Source: Pedobacter frigidisoli (lineage in GTDB: Bacteria; Bacteroidota; Bacteroidia; Sphingobacteriales; Sphingobacteriaceae). Taken from it: 64,000 nucleotides of DNA. Position 1 is the first letter of the stretch. Each line of letters begins with the position of its first letter. Under the pieces are notes generated by a model, which was given only the letters and a program-made list of their open reading frames with translations, was not told where the DNA came from and made no database searches. The position numbers were made by a program, and so were the translations under genes. The DNA is taken from the NCBI RefSeq assembly GCF_004331675.1, contig NZ_SJSN01000009.1:186001-250000 (forward strand). The letters run 5' to 3'. Below, piece by piece: positions 52,585 to 62,356 of this stretch.

Positions 52585-52610
52585 AATTTAACAAGAGCAG
52601 CATGTATCTT

Positions 52611-52628
52611 TGCCCCATAGGGGCTACC
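52611..52628. repeat. REP-like hairpin, inverted copy
   Basis: TGCCCCATAGGGGCTACC is the reverse-complement form of the GGTAGCCCC element. Confidence 0.85.
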
Positions 52629-52655
52629 TGTTTGTAAAATAGGCAATGTGTATTT

Positions 52656-52675
52656 ATGCGCCGTAGGTGCTACCC
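52656..52675. repeat. REP-like hairpin, inverted copy with two changes
   Basis: ATGCGCCGTAGGTGCTACCC matches the inverted repeat except at two bases, which replace the C and G of one stem pair by G and T. The remaining 52676-52891 stretch before clpB shows only AT-rich text with two AAATTTCAG words. Confidence 0.75.
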
Positions 52676-52891
52676 ATTTGTAACACAACCTTGTAATGGA
52701 AAGAAGGGCTGCAATTGCCAAGCATTAAACATACATTTCCAAATCGTTTTTAAATACTCTTAGCAAGACAAAATTTCAGTATAAATCACTAAATTTCAGC
52801 CAATTAGTCTCACAAAAATAATCCTTACCGACAAAATTTCCGATTCAAAAATCAAAATCATCATGGCATTTGTTTTGACTAAAACGGTAAT

Positions 52892-55492
52892 ATGAACTTC
52901 AACAATTTTACGATAAAAGCCCAGGAAGCTGTTCAACAGGCTTCCGAAATAGCCCAAGGCAATCAGCAACAGGCTATTGAAACGGCACATCTACTTAAAG
53001 GTTTGCTTACTGTTGATGAAAACGTGGTTTCTTATGTATTAAAGAAATTGAACGTTAACTTAAATTCATTGAATCAAAACTTAGATAACGAGATCGCAAA
53101 ATTCCCGAAAGTGAGTGGAAGCAATGCCTATCTGTCATCAAATACCAATAGCGTTTTACAAAAAGCGCAAACATTTTTAAAAGAATTTAAAGATGAATTT
53201 GTTTCTGTAGAACATCTATTGCTTGGAATCTTAGCCGTTAATGATAGCACTTCAAAGTTATTAAAAGAGCAAGGTGTTAACGAAAAAGACCTTAAAAAAG
53301 CCATTGCCGAATTACGTGGTGATAACCGTGTAACCGATCAAAATGCGGAGGCAACTTATCAAGCCTTAAGCAAATACGCTCGTAATTTAAACGAATACGC
53401 AGAAAGCGGAAAGCTTGATCCGGTTATTGGTCGCGATGAAGAAATTCGTCGGGTAATTCAGATTTTATCTCGTAGAACAAAGAATAACCCAATTTTAATT
53501 GGCGAACCAGGTGTTGGTAAAACGGCGATTGCTGAAGGTATTGCTTTCAGAATTATAAAAGGCGATGTACCTGAAAACTTAAAAAGCAAGGTGGTTTATT
53601 CGCTCGATATGGGCTCTTTAATCGCTGGTGCAAAATATAAAGGTGAGTTTGAAGAACGTTTGAAAGCCGTTGTAAAAGAGGTTTCGCAAAGCGATGGAGA
53701 GATTGTACTCTTTATTGATGAGATCCATACTTTGGTTGGCGCTGGTGGTGGTGAAGGTGCAATGGATGCCGCTAATATTTTGAAACCTGCTTTGGCTCGT
53801 GGAGAATTACGTGCTATTGGCGCAACTACTTTGGATGAATATCAGAAATATTTAGAAAAAGATAAAGCGCTAGAACGTCGTTTCCAAAAGGTAATGGTAA
53901 ATGAACCTGATACCCAAGATGCGATTTCCATTCTTCGTGGGTTGAAAGAACGTTACGAAACGCATCACAAAGTGAGGATTAAGGATGAGGCAATTATTGC
54001 GGCTGTGGAGATGAGTCAGCGATATATTGCCGACCGTTTCTTACCCGATAAAGCTATCGATCTAATGGACGAAGCGGCCTCGAAGTTGCGCATGGAGATG
54101 GATAGTGTGCCTGAAAACGTGGATGCACTTGATCGTGAGATTATGCGTTTGGAAATTGAGCGTGAAGCCATTAAAAGAGAAAAAGACGACCGAAAGGTTA
54201 AGGATTTATCAGAAGAGATTGCGAATTTATCTGCCGAACGAGATCAGTTAAAAGCAAAATGGCAAGGCGAAAAAGATTTGGTTGATTCATTAAATAATCA
54301 ACTAGAACAAATTGAACACTATAAATTAGAAGCCGAGCAAGCTGAACGTGCTGGAGATTATGGCAAGGTTGCAGAGATTCGTTATGGAAAAATCAAGGAA
54401 TCTCAAGATTTGATAGAAAAGGTAAAAGCGGAGCTTGAAAACTTGCAAAGCGATAGCCGAATGCTTAAAGAAGAGGTTACTGCTGATGATATTGCGGGTG
54501 TGGTTGGCCGTTGGACAGGTATTCCGGTTACAAAACTAATTGCAAGTGAGCGTGAAAAATTATTGAATCTTGAAGAGGAACTTCACCAACGTGTTGCAGG
54601 TCAAGATGAAGCTATTGAAGCTATTTCTGATGCGATTCGTCGCTCTCGTGCAGGTTTGCAAGACAAAAGAAAGCCTATTGGATCGTTCATTTTCTTGGGA
54701 ACAACTGGTGTTGGTAAAACGGAATTAGCCAAAGCATTGGCAGAGTTTTTATTTAACGATGAAAATGCATTGACTAGAATTGATATGAGTGAATATCAGG
54801 AACGCCATGCGGTTTCTCGTTTAATTGGTGCGCCTCCAGGCTACGTTGGTTACGATGAGGGTGGACAATTAACTGAAGCCGTTCGACGTAAACCTTATTC
54901 GGTGGTATTGCTTGACGAAATCGAAAAAGCACATCCAGATGTGTTTAACATACTGTTACAGGTTTTAGATGATGGCCGTTTAACTGATAATAAAGGCAGA
55001 ACGGTGAATTTTAAAAACACTATCATCATCATGACTTCGAATATTGGCGCACACTTGATTCAGGATAATTTCAAAAATCTGAGTGATGAAAATCGTGATG
55101 AAGTGATTGCTAAGACCAAAAATGAGTTGTTTGAGGTGCTGAAGCAAACGATTCGTCCGGAGTTTTTAAACCGTATTGATGAGTTGATTATGTTCACGCC
55201 GTTGAACCGCAGCGAAATTAGAAACATTGTAAGCTTGCAATTTAAACATGTTCAGCAAACACTTGCAGAAATGGGCATTGAAATGGAAGCCAGCGATGAA
55301 GCTTTGGATTGGTTGGCACAGTTGGGTTACGATCCGCAGTTTGGTGCTAGACCATTGAAAAGGGTGATTCAAAAAAGAATTTTAAACGAGCTTTCGAAAG
55401 AGATTTTGGCGGGTAAGATAGATAAAGACAGCAAAATTAAGTTAGATATGTTCGATCATAATTTTGTATTCCTCAATCAGAAAACAGTATAA
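52892..55492 (+). CDS. clpB: ATP-dependent protein disaggregase ClpB
   Basis: An 866-residue Hsp100 chaperone. N-terminal domain NFNNFTIKAQEAVQQA; first AAA+ domain with Walker A GEPGVGKT and Walker B VLFIDEIHTL; a coiled-coil middle domain (about 410-530; charged repeats such as DREIMRLEIEREAIKREK); second AAA+ with GTTGVGKTELAKAL, RLIGAPPGYVGYDEGG and VVLLDEIEKAH; C-terminal LGYDPQFGARPLKRVIQ. It pulls proteins from aggregates with DnaK. Length is normal and the ORF is followed by a strong terminator. Confidence 0.97.
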   Translation: MNFNNFTIKAQEAVQQASEIAQGNQQQAIETAHLLKGLLTVDENVVSYVLKKLNVNLNSLNQNLDNEIAKFPKVSGSNAYLSSNTNSVLQKAQTFLKEFKDEFVSVEHLLLGILAVNDSTSKLLKEQGVNEKDLKKAIAELRGDNRVTDQNAEATYQALSKYARNLNEYAESGKLDPVIGRDEEIRRVIQILSRRTKNNPILIGEPGVGKTAIAEGIAFRIIKGDVPENLKSKVVYSLDMGSLIAGAKYKGEFEERLKAVVKEVSQSDGEIVLFIDEIHTLVGAGGGEGAMDAANILKPALARGELRAIGATTLDEYQKYLEKDKALERRFQKVMVNEPDTQDAISILRGLKERYETHHKVRIKDEAIIAAVEMSQRYIADRFLPDKAIDLMDEAASKLRMEMDSVPENVDALDREIMRLEIEREAIKREKDDRKVKDLSEEIANLSAERDQLKAKWQGEKDLVDSLNNQLEQIEHYKLEAEQAERAGDYGKVAEIRYGKIKESQDLIEKVKAELENLQSDSRMLKEEVTADDIAGVVGRWTGIPVTKLIASEREKLLNLEEELHQRVAGQDEAIEAISDAIRRSRAGLQDKRKPIGSFIFLGTTGVGKTELAKALAEFLFNDENALTRIDMSEYQERHAVSRLIGAPPGYVGYDEGGQLTEAVRRKPYSVVLLDEIEKAHPDVFNILLQVLDDGRLTDNKGRTVNFKNTIIIMTSNIGAHLIQDNFKNLSDENRDEVIAKTKNELFEVLKQTIRPEFLNRIDELIMFTPLNRSEIRNIVSLQFKHVQQTLAEMGIEMEASDEALDWLAQLGYDPQFGARPLKRVIQKRILNELSKEILAGKIDKDSKIKLDMFDHNFVFLNQKTV

Positions 55493-55506
55493 AAATAAGC
55501 TTAGTA

Positions 55507-55542
55507 AATCCCACAGATTAATTTCTGTGGGATTTTTTTTTT
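55507..55542 (+). terminator. Terminator of clpB
   Basis: Stem AATCCCACAGA / TCTGTGGGATT with a 6-base loop, continuing into a T run. Confidence 0.9.
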
Positions 55543-55646
55543 GCACTGTTATTCAACACATTAAGTAACTAATTTGATAGTTTAATTTTTTGTTTTTTGT
55601 TTCGATAATGATTATTATTGATTACACACAAAAAAACACAAATAAA

Positions 55647-56303
55647 ATGAAACTTAAATTAATGATCATGGCGCTTCTATGCGCCGTCAGTTGGCATTGC
55701 TATGCGCAAACAACAGAGAAAGGTACTGGCTTTGCTGGAATAAGTCTCAGCTTCGGAACTTCCAAACAGAACAGCATTACACCTGCGCTAAACACTTTTA
55801 CGGCAACACCTCGTGGAGGCTATTTTTTGGCCAATAATTTAGCTGTTGGATTAGAAATACCATTAAATCTATCGAAACTTAGAGGCGAAAGCTACATTTC
55901 TTGGGATGAAGAGGAAGGAAGATATAAAGATCGATATGGCCCAAAAGAATTTAGTTTCGGCTTCTCCCCTTTTATTCGCAAATATGTTGACATTAAAGAT
56001 CGATTTAAGTTTTTCGCTCAAGCGAACTTGCTACTTCAAATCAATACTTTTAATAGAATAGACGATCAGGGTTATTTAATAAAGACTGATGCCAGGGTTA
56101 AAGGACTTGGAGCTAGTTTAACGCCTGGCTTCACTTATCTTCTCTCTGATGATTCGAGCATTGACTTTTCATTCCCGATTTTAACATTCTTCCATCAGAA
56201 TTACTATGCGTCAGAATCACTATACAATTTTGACAAAACGAATAACCTGAGGTTTGCACTTGATAACTTTACGCCTACTTTCACTATTAATTTTCATTTT
56301 TAA
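55647..56303 (+). CDS. Outer-membrane beta-barrel protein
   Basis: About 218 residues with signal peptide MKLKLMIMALLCAVSWHCYA. The mature part shows alternating aromatic/hydrophobic strands (GYFLANNLAVGLEIPLNL, FSFGFSPFIRKYV, GASLTPGFTYLLSDDSSIDF) and ends in the aromatic TFTINFHF typical of barrels inserted by BamA. Family: porin-like/OMP_b-brl. An ATG 19 codons upstream (55590) was rejected because it would bury the signal peptide. It resembles the barrel at 58901 in layout. Function unknown. Confidence 0.85.
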   Translation: MKLKLMIMALLCAVSWHCYAQTTEKGTGFAGISLSFGTSKQNSITPALNTFTATPRGGYFLANNLAVGLEIPLNLSKLRGESYISWDEEEGRYKDRYGPKEFSFGFSPFIRKYVDIKDRFKFFAQANLLLQINTFNRIDDQGYLIKTDARVKGLGASLTPGFTYLLSDDSSIDFSFPILTFFHQNYYASESLYNFDKTNNLRFALDNFTPTFTINFHF

Positions 56304-56386
56304 TAAAGCTTTCATGAGAAAAACAGTCAATAAAAACTTTAAATATTTAATTGATTGAAAGGGTAATTCTTTACTATAATAACAAC

Positions 56387-56408
56387 TCCTGCCTTGAAAT
56401 AGGCAGGA
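56387..56408. terminator. Hairpin between convergent genes
   Basis: TCCTGCC (56387-56393) pairs with GGCAGGA (56402-56408), 84 bases after the beta-barrel stop and 5 bases before the MFS gene's stop. There is no T run, so terminator function is only likely. Confidence 0.45.
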
Positions 56409-56412
56409 ATTG

Positions 56413-57618
56413 CTATTTCTTCTTGGTTTCTATATTCGGTAAAAAACCAGTTAATAATCCGATAAGGGGCAGAAATGCACAAATATTAAATACATAATTA
56501 ATGCCTTGTGCATCGGCTAGTCTACCCAATAAAGCCGATCCAATCCCCCCCATTCCAAAAGCAAAGCCAAAAAACAAGCCCGCTACTAAGCCTACTTTTC
56601 CAGGAATTAATTCTTGCGCATAAACCAATATCGCAGAAAAGGCAGAGGCCAAAATCATCCCAATAGGAACAATTAAAACCCCTATCCAAAATAAATTGGC
56701 ATGAGGCAATAGCAAAGCAAAGGGTGCTGTTCCCAATATAGAAGCCCAAATCACATACTTCCTACCAATTTTATCACCAATTGGGCCACCTAATAATGTC
56801 CCCGCAGCTACCGAGAATAAGAAAACAAAAAGATAAATCTGCGAAGTTTGAACCGAAACATGGAACTTATCGATTAAATAGAAAGTAAAATAGTTAGTTA
56901 AACTCGCCATGTAAAAGTATTTCGAGAAAATCAACAGCAATAAAATCGATACCGCAAAAATTACTTTCTTTCTCGAAAACTGATTTACCACAGCTTGAAC
57001 ATTGGCTTTCTTACTGCGGGCAAGCACAAATCCCTTATACCAATTTCCAACATAGGTTAAAATTACGATGGCCAAAAGGGCGATGATGGAAAACCAAATC
57101 ACACTGAATTGTCCGTACGGAACGATTATCCAGGCTGCCAAAAGAGGTCCTAAAGAACTGCCTGCATTTCCGCCCAACTGAAAAACAGACTGTGCCAATC
57201 CCCTCTTCCCTCCAGATGCAGCATGAGCCATTCGAGAAGCTTCAGGATGAAATATTGAAGAACCTACCCCAATTAATGCCACAGAAATTAGCATGGTGTA
57301 AAAATGTGATGATTGAGAAAGCGTAATTAATCCGGTTAAGGTAAAGCCCATGCCTATCGCCAAGGAATACGGCTGAGGTTTTTTATCAGTATATAAACCC
57401 ACAAAAGGCTGTAAAAGCGATGCTGCCAGTTGAAATGTTAACGTAATTAATCCAATTTGTGAAAAACTTAATCCATAGCTTGTTTTAATAACTGGATAAA
57501 TAGCGGGAATTAATGATTGGATGGTATCATTTAATAAATGAGAAAAACTCAGTGCAAATAGAATCGGAAATACGGTTTTTTCTACTAAGTTTTGGGTGGT
57601 GGTTTGCTCGTTCATCAT
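56413..57618 (-). CDS. MFS exporter, fosmidomycin-resistance-like
   Basis: About 401 residues with twelve predicted membrane helices. It starts MMNEQTTTQN, then FPILFALSFSHLLNDTIQSL, which with QLGGNAGSSLGPLLAAWI and VPYGQFSVIWFS resembles the fosmidomycin-resistance (Fsr) branch of the major facilitator superfamily. The motif-A region reads GGPIGDKIGRKYV in the second half. A start 16 codons upstream was rejected as it would add an unconserved tail. Substrate unknown; drug resistance is not proven. Divergent from the FMN reductase gene. Confidence 0.88.
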   Translation of the reverse strand: MMNEQTTTQNLVEKTVFPILFALSFSHLLNDTIQSLIPAIYPVIKTSYGLSFSQIGLITLTFQLAASLLQPFVGLYTDKKPQPYSLAIGMGFTLTGLITLSQSSHFYTMLISVALIGVGSSIFHPEASRMAHAASGGKRGLAQSVFQLGGNAGSSLGPLLAAWIIVPYGQFSVIWFSIIALLAIVILTYVGNWYKGFVLARSKKANVQAVVNQFSRKKVIFAVSILLLLIFSKYFYMASLTNYFTFYLIDKFHVSVQTSQIYLFVFLFSVAAGTLLGGPIGDKIGRKYVIWASILGTAPFALLLPHANLFWIGVLIVPIGMILASAFSAILVYAQELIPGKVGLVAGLFFGFAFGMGGIGSALLGRLADAQGINYVFNICAFLPLIGLLTGFLPNIETKKK

Positions 57619-57718
57619 AATTTTAAACTGACCAAAAATAAACATAATAATTTTTGCAGGTGGCACTATATGTCCTTGTTGTGTCGAAACATTTTTATTA
57701 AGTTGGGGTTTATTAGCT

Positions 57719-58276
57719 ATGGAAAAAAACAGAAAAATTGTCGGCCTTTGCGGAAGCCTTAGAAAAGGATCTTATAATGCAATGCTTCTCAAATTTGCAG
57801 CGTCACTAGTTCCCGAAGGGATTGATTTTGAAATCGCATCTTTTGATGATGTTCCTGTGTATAACGCAGATGATGATATTCCAGAGGTTGCGGAAAGACC
57901 AGCAAGTGTTGTTAAGTTTAGAGATGCTTTGGCTAAAGCGGATGCCTTTGTTATTGTATCACCAGAATATAATTATTCTATCCCTGGCGGATTAAAGAAC
58001 GCTATCGATTGGGCCAGTAGAGGAAAAGATTCGCCATTAATGCATAAACCTGTCGCCTTAATGGGTGCTACGCAAGGTATGTGGGGAACTGTTCGCATGC
58101 AGACTGCCTTTCTTCCTGTCTTCACTTTTCTAAATATGAATCCTGTTTTACAGCCAGAGGTTTTAGTTGCACAGGCGCAGAATAAATTCGATGCCGATGG
58201 AAACTTAATTGACGAAGCTGCAATAGGCATTATCAAAAGAAAAATCGAAAACCTAATTTCTGCTTGTAGCGTTTAG
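57719..58276 (+). CDS. NAD(P)H-dependent FMN reductase
   Basis: A 185-residue flavodoxin-like protein: VGLCGSLRKGSYNAMLL binds the FMN phosphate, then IASFDDVPVYNADDD and ADAFVIVSPEYNYSIPGG, the family hallmark, followed by LKNAIDWASRG. It should transfer hydride from NAD(P)H to FMN or quinones. Length is typical. Divergent from the MFS exporter gene across ~100 bases. Confidence 0.92.
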   Translation: MEKNRKIVGLCGSLRKGSYNAMLLKFAASLVPEGIDFEIASFDDVPVYNADDDIPEVAERPASVVKFRDALAKADAFVIVSPEYNYSIPGGLKNAIDWASRGKDSPLMHKPVALMGATQGMWGTVRMQTAFLPVFTFLNMNPVLQPEVLVAQAQNKFDADGNLIDEAAIGIIKRKIENLISACSV

Positions 58277-58900
58277 ATCAAATTTCTTGTGATATAGATT
58301 TTCGCCATTCCCACATACGCGAGAATCTTAATGCTGAAGCAGAAACCTAAAAATATTTCCCGCAGATTAAGAGGATTTTCGCAGATTTTCTACGGTGATT
58401 ATTTTAAATCGATGGGAGCAATATTTGGCGAATTGTCTATCAATTTCCATTTGCATTTTACTAAAAATATCACCACAAGACATTCAAAAGAAAATTAAAT
58501 AACTAGAAACTAATTTTCTTTTGATCCTTGTGTGGTTAAAAGTCTAAACTTAGAATTACAGAGCAAAATTCTACTACTTCAATCTTAATCGCCATAAGAG
58601 TACTCCTAAAAGATGTCATTGCTTCCGATTAAAAACTGACATTTATACAAAAAAAGTCAGATTGTCAATTTGGCACACTCAAAAAGTTAATCAAACGATT
58701 AGTTTTTCGTCACACAAAAATAATAAAGAATTAATACCAATTTTATATCTGATTATCTATTAAGCAGTTGACAGAAAACTGATTTTTAGATGACTGTGAC
58801 AGCGTTTCTTGGCATCGATATTGACTTTTAGGCGAATATAGTCAGAAATTAAAAAAGTAAAAATTGACTGTATTTTTCAAACAAATAAATAATAAAAAAG
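58277..58900. other. Long intergenic region before the beta-barrel gene
   Basis: No open frame looks real. It contains a pair of CGCAGATT words near 58360-58400, one fold-back element (58472-58536, listed separately) and about 360 AT-rich bases before the barrel gene with several TGACTG/GTCAG words, which may hold its promoter and control sites. No convincing TAnnTTTG box was found close to the start. Confidence 0.6.
58472..58536. repeat. Fold-back element
   Basis: ACCACAAG and CAAAAGAAAATTA (58472-58497) are inverted as TAATTTTCTTTTG and CTTGTGTGGT (58511-58536), the last arm carrying two extra bases. The loop is 13 bases. No coding content. Confidence 0.75.
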
Positions 58901-59503
58901 ATGAAAAAACTATTATTATCAATCGTAGCAGTAGCAGGTTTAGTGTATGGAGCAAACGCACAAACAGAAAAAGGAAAAATCATTTTAGGTGGTAATGTTG
59001 GCTTTAATTCTACAAAAGTAGAAGGTGCTGCAAAATCAGATTTAAGTTTCAGCGTAGTACCAAGTGTTGGTTATTTTGTAAGCGATAACTTTGCAATCGG
59101 TACGGGAGTTGGCTATACTTACAACAAAGAAGTTAGCGATAACAATTTAAACCAAGCATTTAAAGTTGCGCCTTTCGGCCGTTACTACATTGGTTTATCA
59201 GATCAATTTAAATTCTTCGGACAACTTTCTGTGCCAATGGAATTTGGAAACAACAAAGTTGTAGATGCACAAGGAAATGTGGGCGCTAAATATGCTACAA
59301 CAACTTCAATTGGTGTTAACGTAGCACCAGGTTTTGCTTTCTTCCCTACAAAGAGAATTGGTATCGAAGTTTCGGTTAATGGTTTAGGTTACAACAACCT
59401 TAAAGTTAAAAACGAAATTACTGGTGGCGAAGCTACAGCAAACTCATTCGGTTTAGAAGCAGATACTTTTGCTCCAAAATTGGGCGTACAGTTCCATTTC
59501 TAA
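58901..59503 (+). CDS. Outer-membrane beta-barrel protein
   Basis: A 200-residue protein with signal peptide MKKLLLSIVAVAGLVYGANA. The mature part is a small porin-like barrel: GKIILGGNVGFNSTKVEG, SVVPSVGYFVSDNFAIGTGV, APFGRYYIGLSDQFKFFGQL and the terminal strand FAPKLGVQFHF ending in Phe. Codon use is even and the gene is followed by an unusually long perfect terminator, suggesting high expression. Molecular role unknown. Confidence 0.88.
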   Translation: MKKLLLSIVAVAGLVYGANAQTEKGKIILGGNVGFNSTKVEGAAKSDLSFSVVPSVGYFVSDNFAIGTGVGYTYNKEVSDNNLNQAFKVAPFGRYYIGLSDQFKFFGQLSVPMEFGNNKVVDAQGNVGAKYATTTSIGVNVAPGFAFFPTKRIGIEVSVNGLGYNNLKVKNEITGGEATANSFGLEADTFAPKLGVQFHF

Positions 59504-59523
59504 TCGGAATATTTTACAAAGCG

Positions 59524-59571
59524 AAAGCCATAGATGAGCAGATTCTTAATCTGCTCATCTATGGCTTTTTT
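59524..59571 (+). terminator. Strong terminator of the beta-barrel gene
   Basis: A perfect 21-base stem (59524-59544 with 59548-59568) around a 3-base loop, running into six T residues. Confidence 0.92.
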
Positions 59572-59868
59572 ATTAGGACAGGTTCTTGCAACAAGTTTAC
59601 CATCTCTAACTCCCCAATGACATTAACTTAAGCCTTTTTTGCCACAGATTTACACAGATAAACACAGATTTATTTACGAGTTTTTTTATCTGTGCTTATC
59701 CTGTCCATCTATTGCAAGCCCATTAAGATCTAACCATATAAGGAATATAAGGCAATATAAGTTACGAGCCCAACTTAAATGTTCTTAAATTCCTTGTATG
59801 GTTAGTTATTTCTATTGATCCTAGTCCGATAGTGACGGGATCAAATTCAGGAAAATGACCGTTTATTC

Positions 59869-60415
59869 CATTTACCAGCCCCTAACCCCATCCTAAAATA
59901 GGAGGGGAATTGTATGTACTAAGGAAAGTTTTGTACATAAATTTTGGGTTCGGTAGCTTTAAATCCACCGACATAAATATGATCATCAAACTTACAACAT
60001 GCACCCCTTGCCCCTCCTTATTTTCAAGGAGGGGCAAGGGGTGGTTTTTCTTCGTGTTGAAGAAAACTTATTAATTTGGTTTTGAAATCATTGCCAGGCC
60101 ATTAAGATCCAAAATCAAGTTCAGGATGGAGACCTTGCTTGGCATTTACCACCCCCTAACCCCATCCTAAAATAGGAGGGGAATTGTATGTACTAAGGAA
60201 AGTTTTGTACATAAATTTTGGGTTCGGTAGCTTTAAATCCAACGACATAAATATGATCATCAAACTTACAACATGCACTGCCCAGCTCCCCTCCTTATTT
60301 TCAAGGAGGGGCAAGGGGTGGTTTTTCTTCGTGTTGAAGAAAACTTATTAATTTGGTTTTGAAATCATTGCAGGGCAATAAGATCCTGAATCAAGTTAAG
60401 GAGGACGACCGACCA
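59869..60415 (+). repeat. Two tandem copies of a ~274-base non-coding unit
   Basis: The unit starting CATTTACC then CCCTAACCCCATCCTAAAAT at about 59869 reappears at about 60143 with a constant offset of 274 bases. Each copy carries AGGAGGGGAATTGTATGTAC early and CTTATTTTCAAGGAGGGGCA plus AGGGGTGG later, so each has inverted CCCCTCC/GGAGGGG arms. The copies differ at a few bases and by a short gap near GCACC. The second copy decays after about 60400. Confidence 0.85.
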
Positions 60416-60655
60416 TGGTATTTGTTTAGCCAAAAGCGCTAACGTTTGTTAAATAAACCAGACAGCAGCGGCAGCCCCCGATTATTTTCTATCGGGGCTA
60501 TAGCGAATGGCGGGGCTAAAAACCTCCATGGAATACTGAACTTCGTTTTCCAAATCATCATTTTTGTTGCTCATTAATTCCGTATAAGCCGTAATTGATT
60601 TCAGAGCGAAATCAAATAATTTTGGCCTTTTTAAAATGGATTACACTCCCAAAGA

Positions 60656-62305
60656 TTACTTCTGCTCTCTAATCGCTTTAAACTCCGATCCATCTTTCCA
60701 TTTCGGATAAACATCCTCATTACTTAACCGATAACCCATATCGAAAAGCATTCTCACATCCTCTACAATACCCGATAAATCCCAGGCTTTGGCATCGAAG
60801 TTATCTTGTGGAGAATGGTAACGAAACTTCGTAAAATCGGCCACTTGCTTTAAGCCCCATTCCCTACCCTTTGTAACATTATCTACGCCCGATCCGGTAA
60901 ATAAAGATGGAACTCCAACCTTTGCCAAGTTGAAATGATCAGAGCGATAATACAAGCCCGACGATGGAACCGGATCAGGAACCAATACACGACCTTGTTT
61001 CTTCGCAGATGCCGCAGCATAATCTTCCAGTTCTGATTGGCCGAAGCCATAAACCACAATATCCTTCGTTTTCCCCGCAATGCCCATCATATCCATATTA
61101 ATGTTTGCCACCGTTTTTGCTAAGGGAAAAGTTGGGTGTTTGGCATAGTATTCCGAACCCAAAAGACCTTGCTCCTCTGCGGTATAAGAAATAAATAAAA
61201 TCGTTCTTTCAGGTTTCTTTGGTAGTTTTTTAAAGGCCGAGGCAATTTCAAATAACGAAGCCACACCAGTTGCATTATCCACGGCGCCATTGTAAATCGA
61301 ATCGCCATGAATCTTCTCTCCCACGCCTAAATGATCCCAATGGGCAGAATAAATGATGGCTTCATCCTTTTTCTTATCGCCCGAAATTTTAGCGAGCACG
61401 TTATAAGTAACCGATTTTTTAATCTTATTTTTCACCGTAAGCGATGTAGTTAAGTTTAAATCAACCGCCTTAAAATTTTTCTTACGGGCGGCACTGAAAA
61501 GCGCATCAGTTTGTCCGGCCATTTTAAAAAGCTGTTTGGCTACATCAAGCGTAATCCAACCCTCCACTACCGTCCTATTCATGCCATTATCTGCCATTTG
61601 AAGCGTAAGTTTCGATTTCGACCAGCCACTTCTTACCACCGTCCATGGGTAGGCGGCAGGTTCCGTATCATGAATAATCAAAATCCCGGCGGCACCCTGT
61701 CTCGAGGCCTCTTCAAATTTATACGTCCAGCGACCATAGTAAGTCATGTTTTTGCCTTTAAACAAGGTAGAATCTGCAAAACCTGGATCGTTAATCATCA
61801 CCACCACAATCTTTCCCTTCACATCCAAATCCTTATAATCGTTCCAACCATATTCTGGCGCCACAATTCCATAACCAGCAAAAACCAATGGGGCATTGGT
61901 AACGCTCACCTGATCTTGCACCCTACGCGATCCAGCCACGAAATCAGTCAGATAATTCAAACTTAAGCTTGCCGATTTACCCTTAATCAACATTTTAGCC
62001 TCTGGAACCGATTTAATTTCTACCATCGGCACTTCCTGAAAAAAGCTATCGCCATTGCCGGGCTCCAGACCCAATTGTTCAAATGCCGTTTTTAAATAGT
62101 TAATGGTTTTGGTTTCACCCGCGGTAAAAGGCTTTCTTCCCGCTAGGCTATCGGCGGCAATTACCGATAAGTATTTTGTGAGGCTGCTATCATTAATGGC
62201 TTTTATAGCGGTCGAATCTGGTCCATCTGAACTGTTTTCTACTGATTGTTTACAGGAAGATATACAAAAAGCGATGGCCGATAAGTAAAGTATGGTTTTC
62301 TTCAT
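60656..62305 (-). CDS. M28-family metallopeptidase lipoprotein with PA insert
   Basis: A 549-residue secreted peptidase. The N-terminus MKKTILYLSAIAFCISSC is a lipoprotein signal with C18. A PA-type insert (about 140-260) has VFAGYGIVAPEYGWNDYKDL and KIVVVMINDPGF. The M28 zinc core has YSAHWDHLGVG, YNGAVDNATGVASL, SYTAEEQGLLGSEYYA with the Glu pair, NINMDMMG and the final YYRSDHFNLAKVGVPSLF His, all five ligand positions present. It is probably an aminopeptidase anchored in the envelope. Monocistronic in a repeat-rich region. Confidence 0.93.
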   Translation of the reverse strand: MKKTILYLSAIAFCISSCKQSVENSSDGPDSTAIKAINDSSLTKYLSVIAADSLAGRKPFTAGETKTINYLKTAFEQLGLEPGNGDSFFQEVPMVEIKSVPEAKMLIKGKSASLSLNYLTDFVAGSRRVQDQVSVTNAPLVFAGYGIVAPEYGWNDYKDLDVKGKIVVVMINDPGFADSTLFKGKNMTYYGRWTYKFEEASRQGAAGILIIHDTEPAAYPWTVVRSGWSKSKLTLQMADNGMNRTVVEGWITLDVAKQLFKMAGQTDALFSAARKKNFKAVDLNLTTSLTVKNKIKKSVTYNVLAKISGDKKKDEAIIYSAHWDHLGVGEKIHGDSIYNGAVDNATGVASLFEIASAFKKLPKKPERTILFISYTAEEQGLLGSEYYAKHPTFPLAKTVANINMDMMGIAGKTKDIVVYGFGQSELEDYAAASAKKQGRVLVPDPVPSSGLYYRSDHFNLAKVGVPSLFTGSGVDNVTKGREWGLKQVADFTKFRYHSPQDNFDAKAWDLSGIVEDVRMLFDMGYRLSNEDVYPKWKDGSEFKAIREQK

Positions 62306-62356
62306 GAGGATATTTTAGGAAGGTAATTTAAGAAAAAATAGCGATTTGATGTTTTT

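Larger units (their letters stand above)
59504..60655. other. Non-coding region with a 274-base duplication
   Basis: No credible gene. After the terminator come short dispersed repeats (CACAGATTTACACAGATAAA near 59644; CCATATAAGGAATATAAGGC near 59738, a relative of the 38071 element), then the duplicated unit listed separately, then near 60475-60520 a piece related to the hairpin at 37032 (CCCCGAT...ATCGGGG). Confidence 0.75.

Noticed and set aside
61511..61966. 151-codon open frame antisense to the M28 peptidase
   Set aside because: Shadow of the peptidase; no motif of its own.
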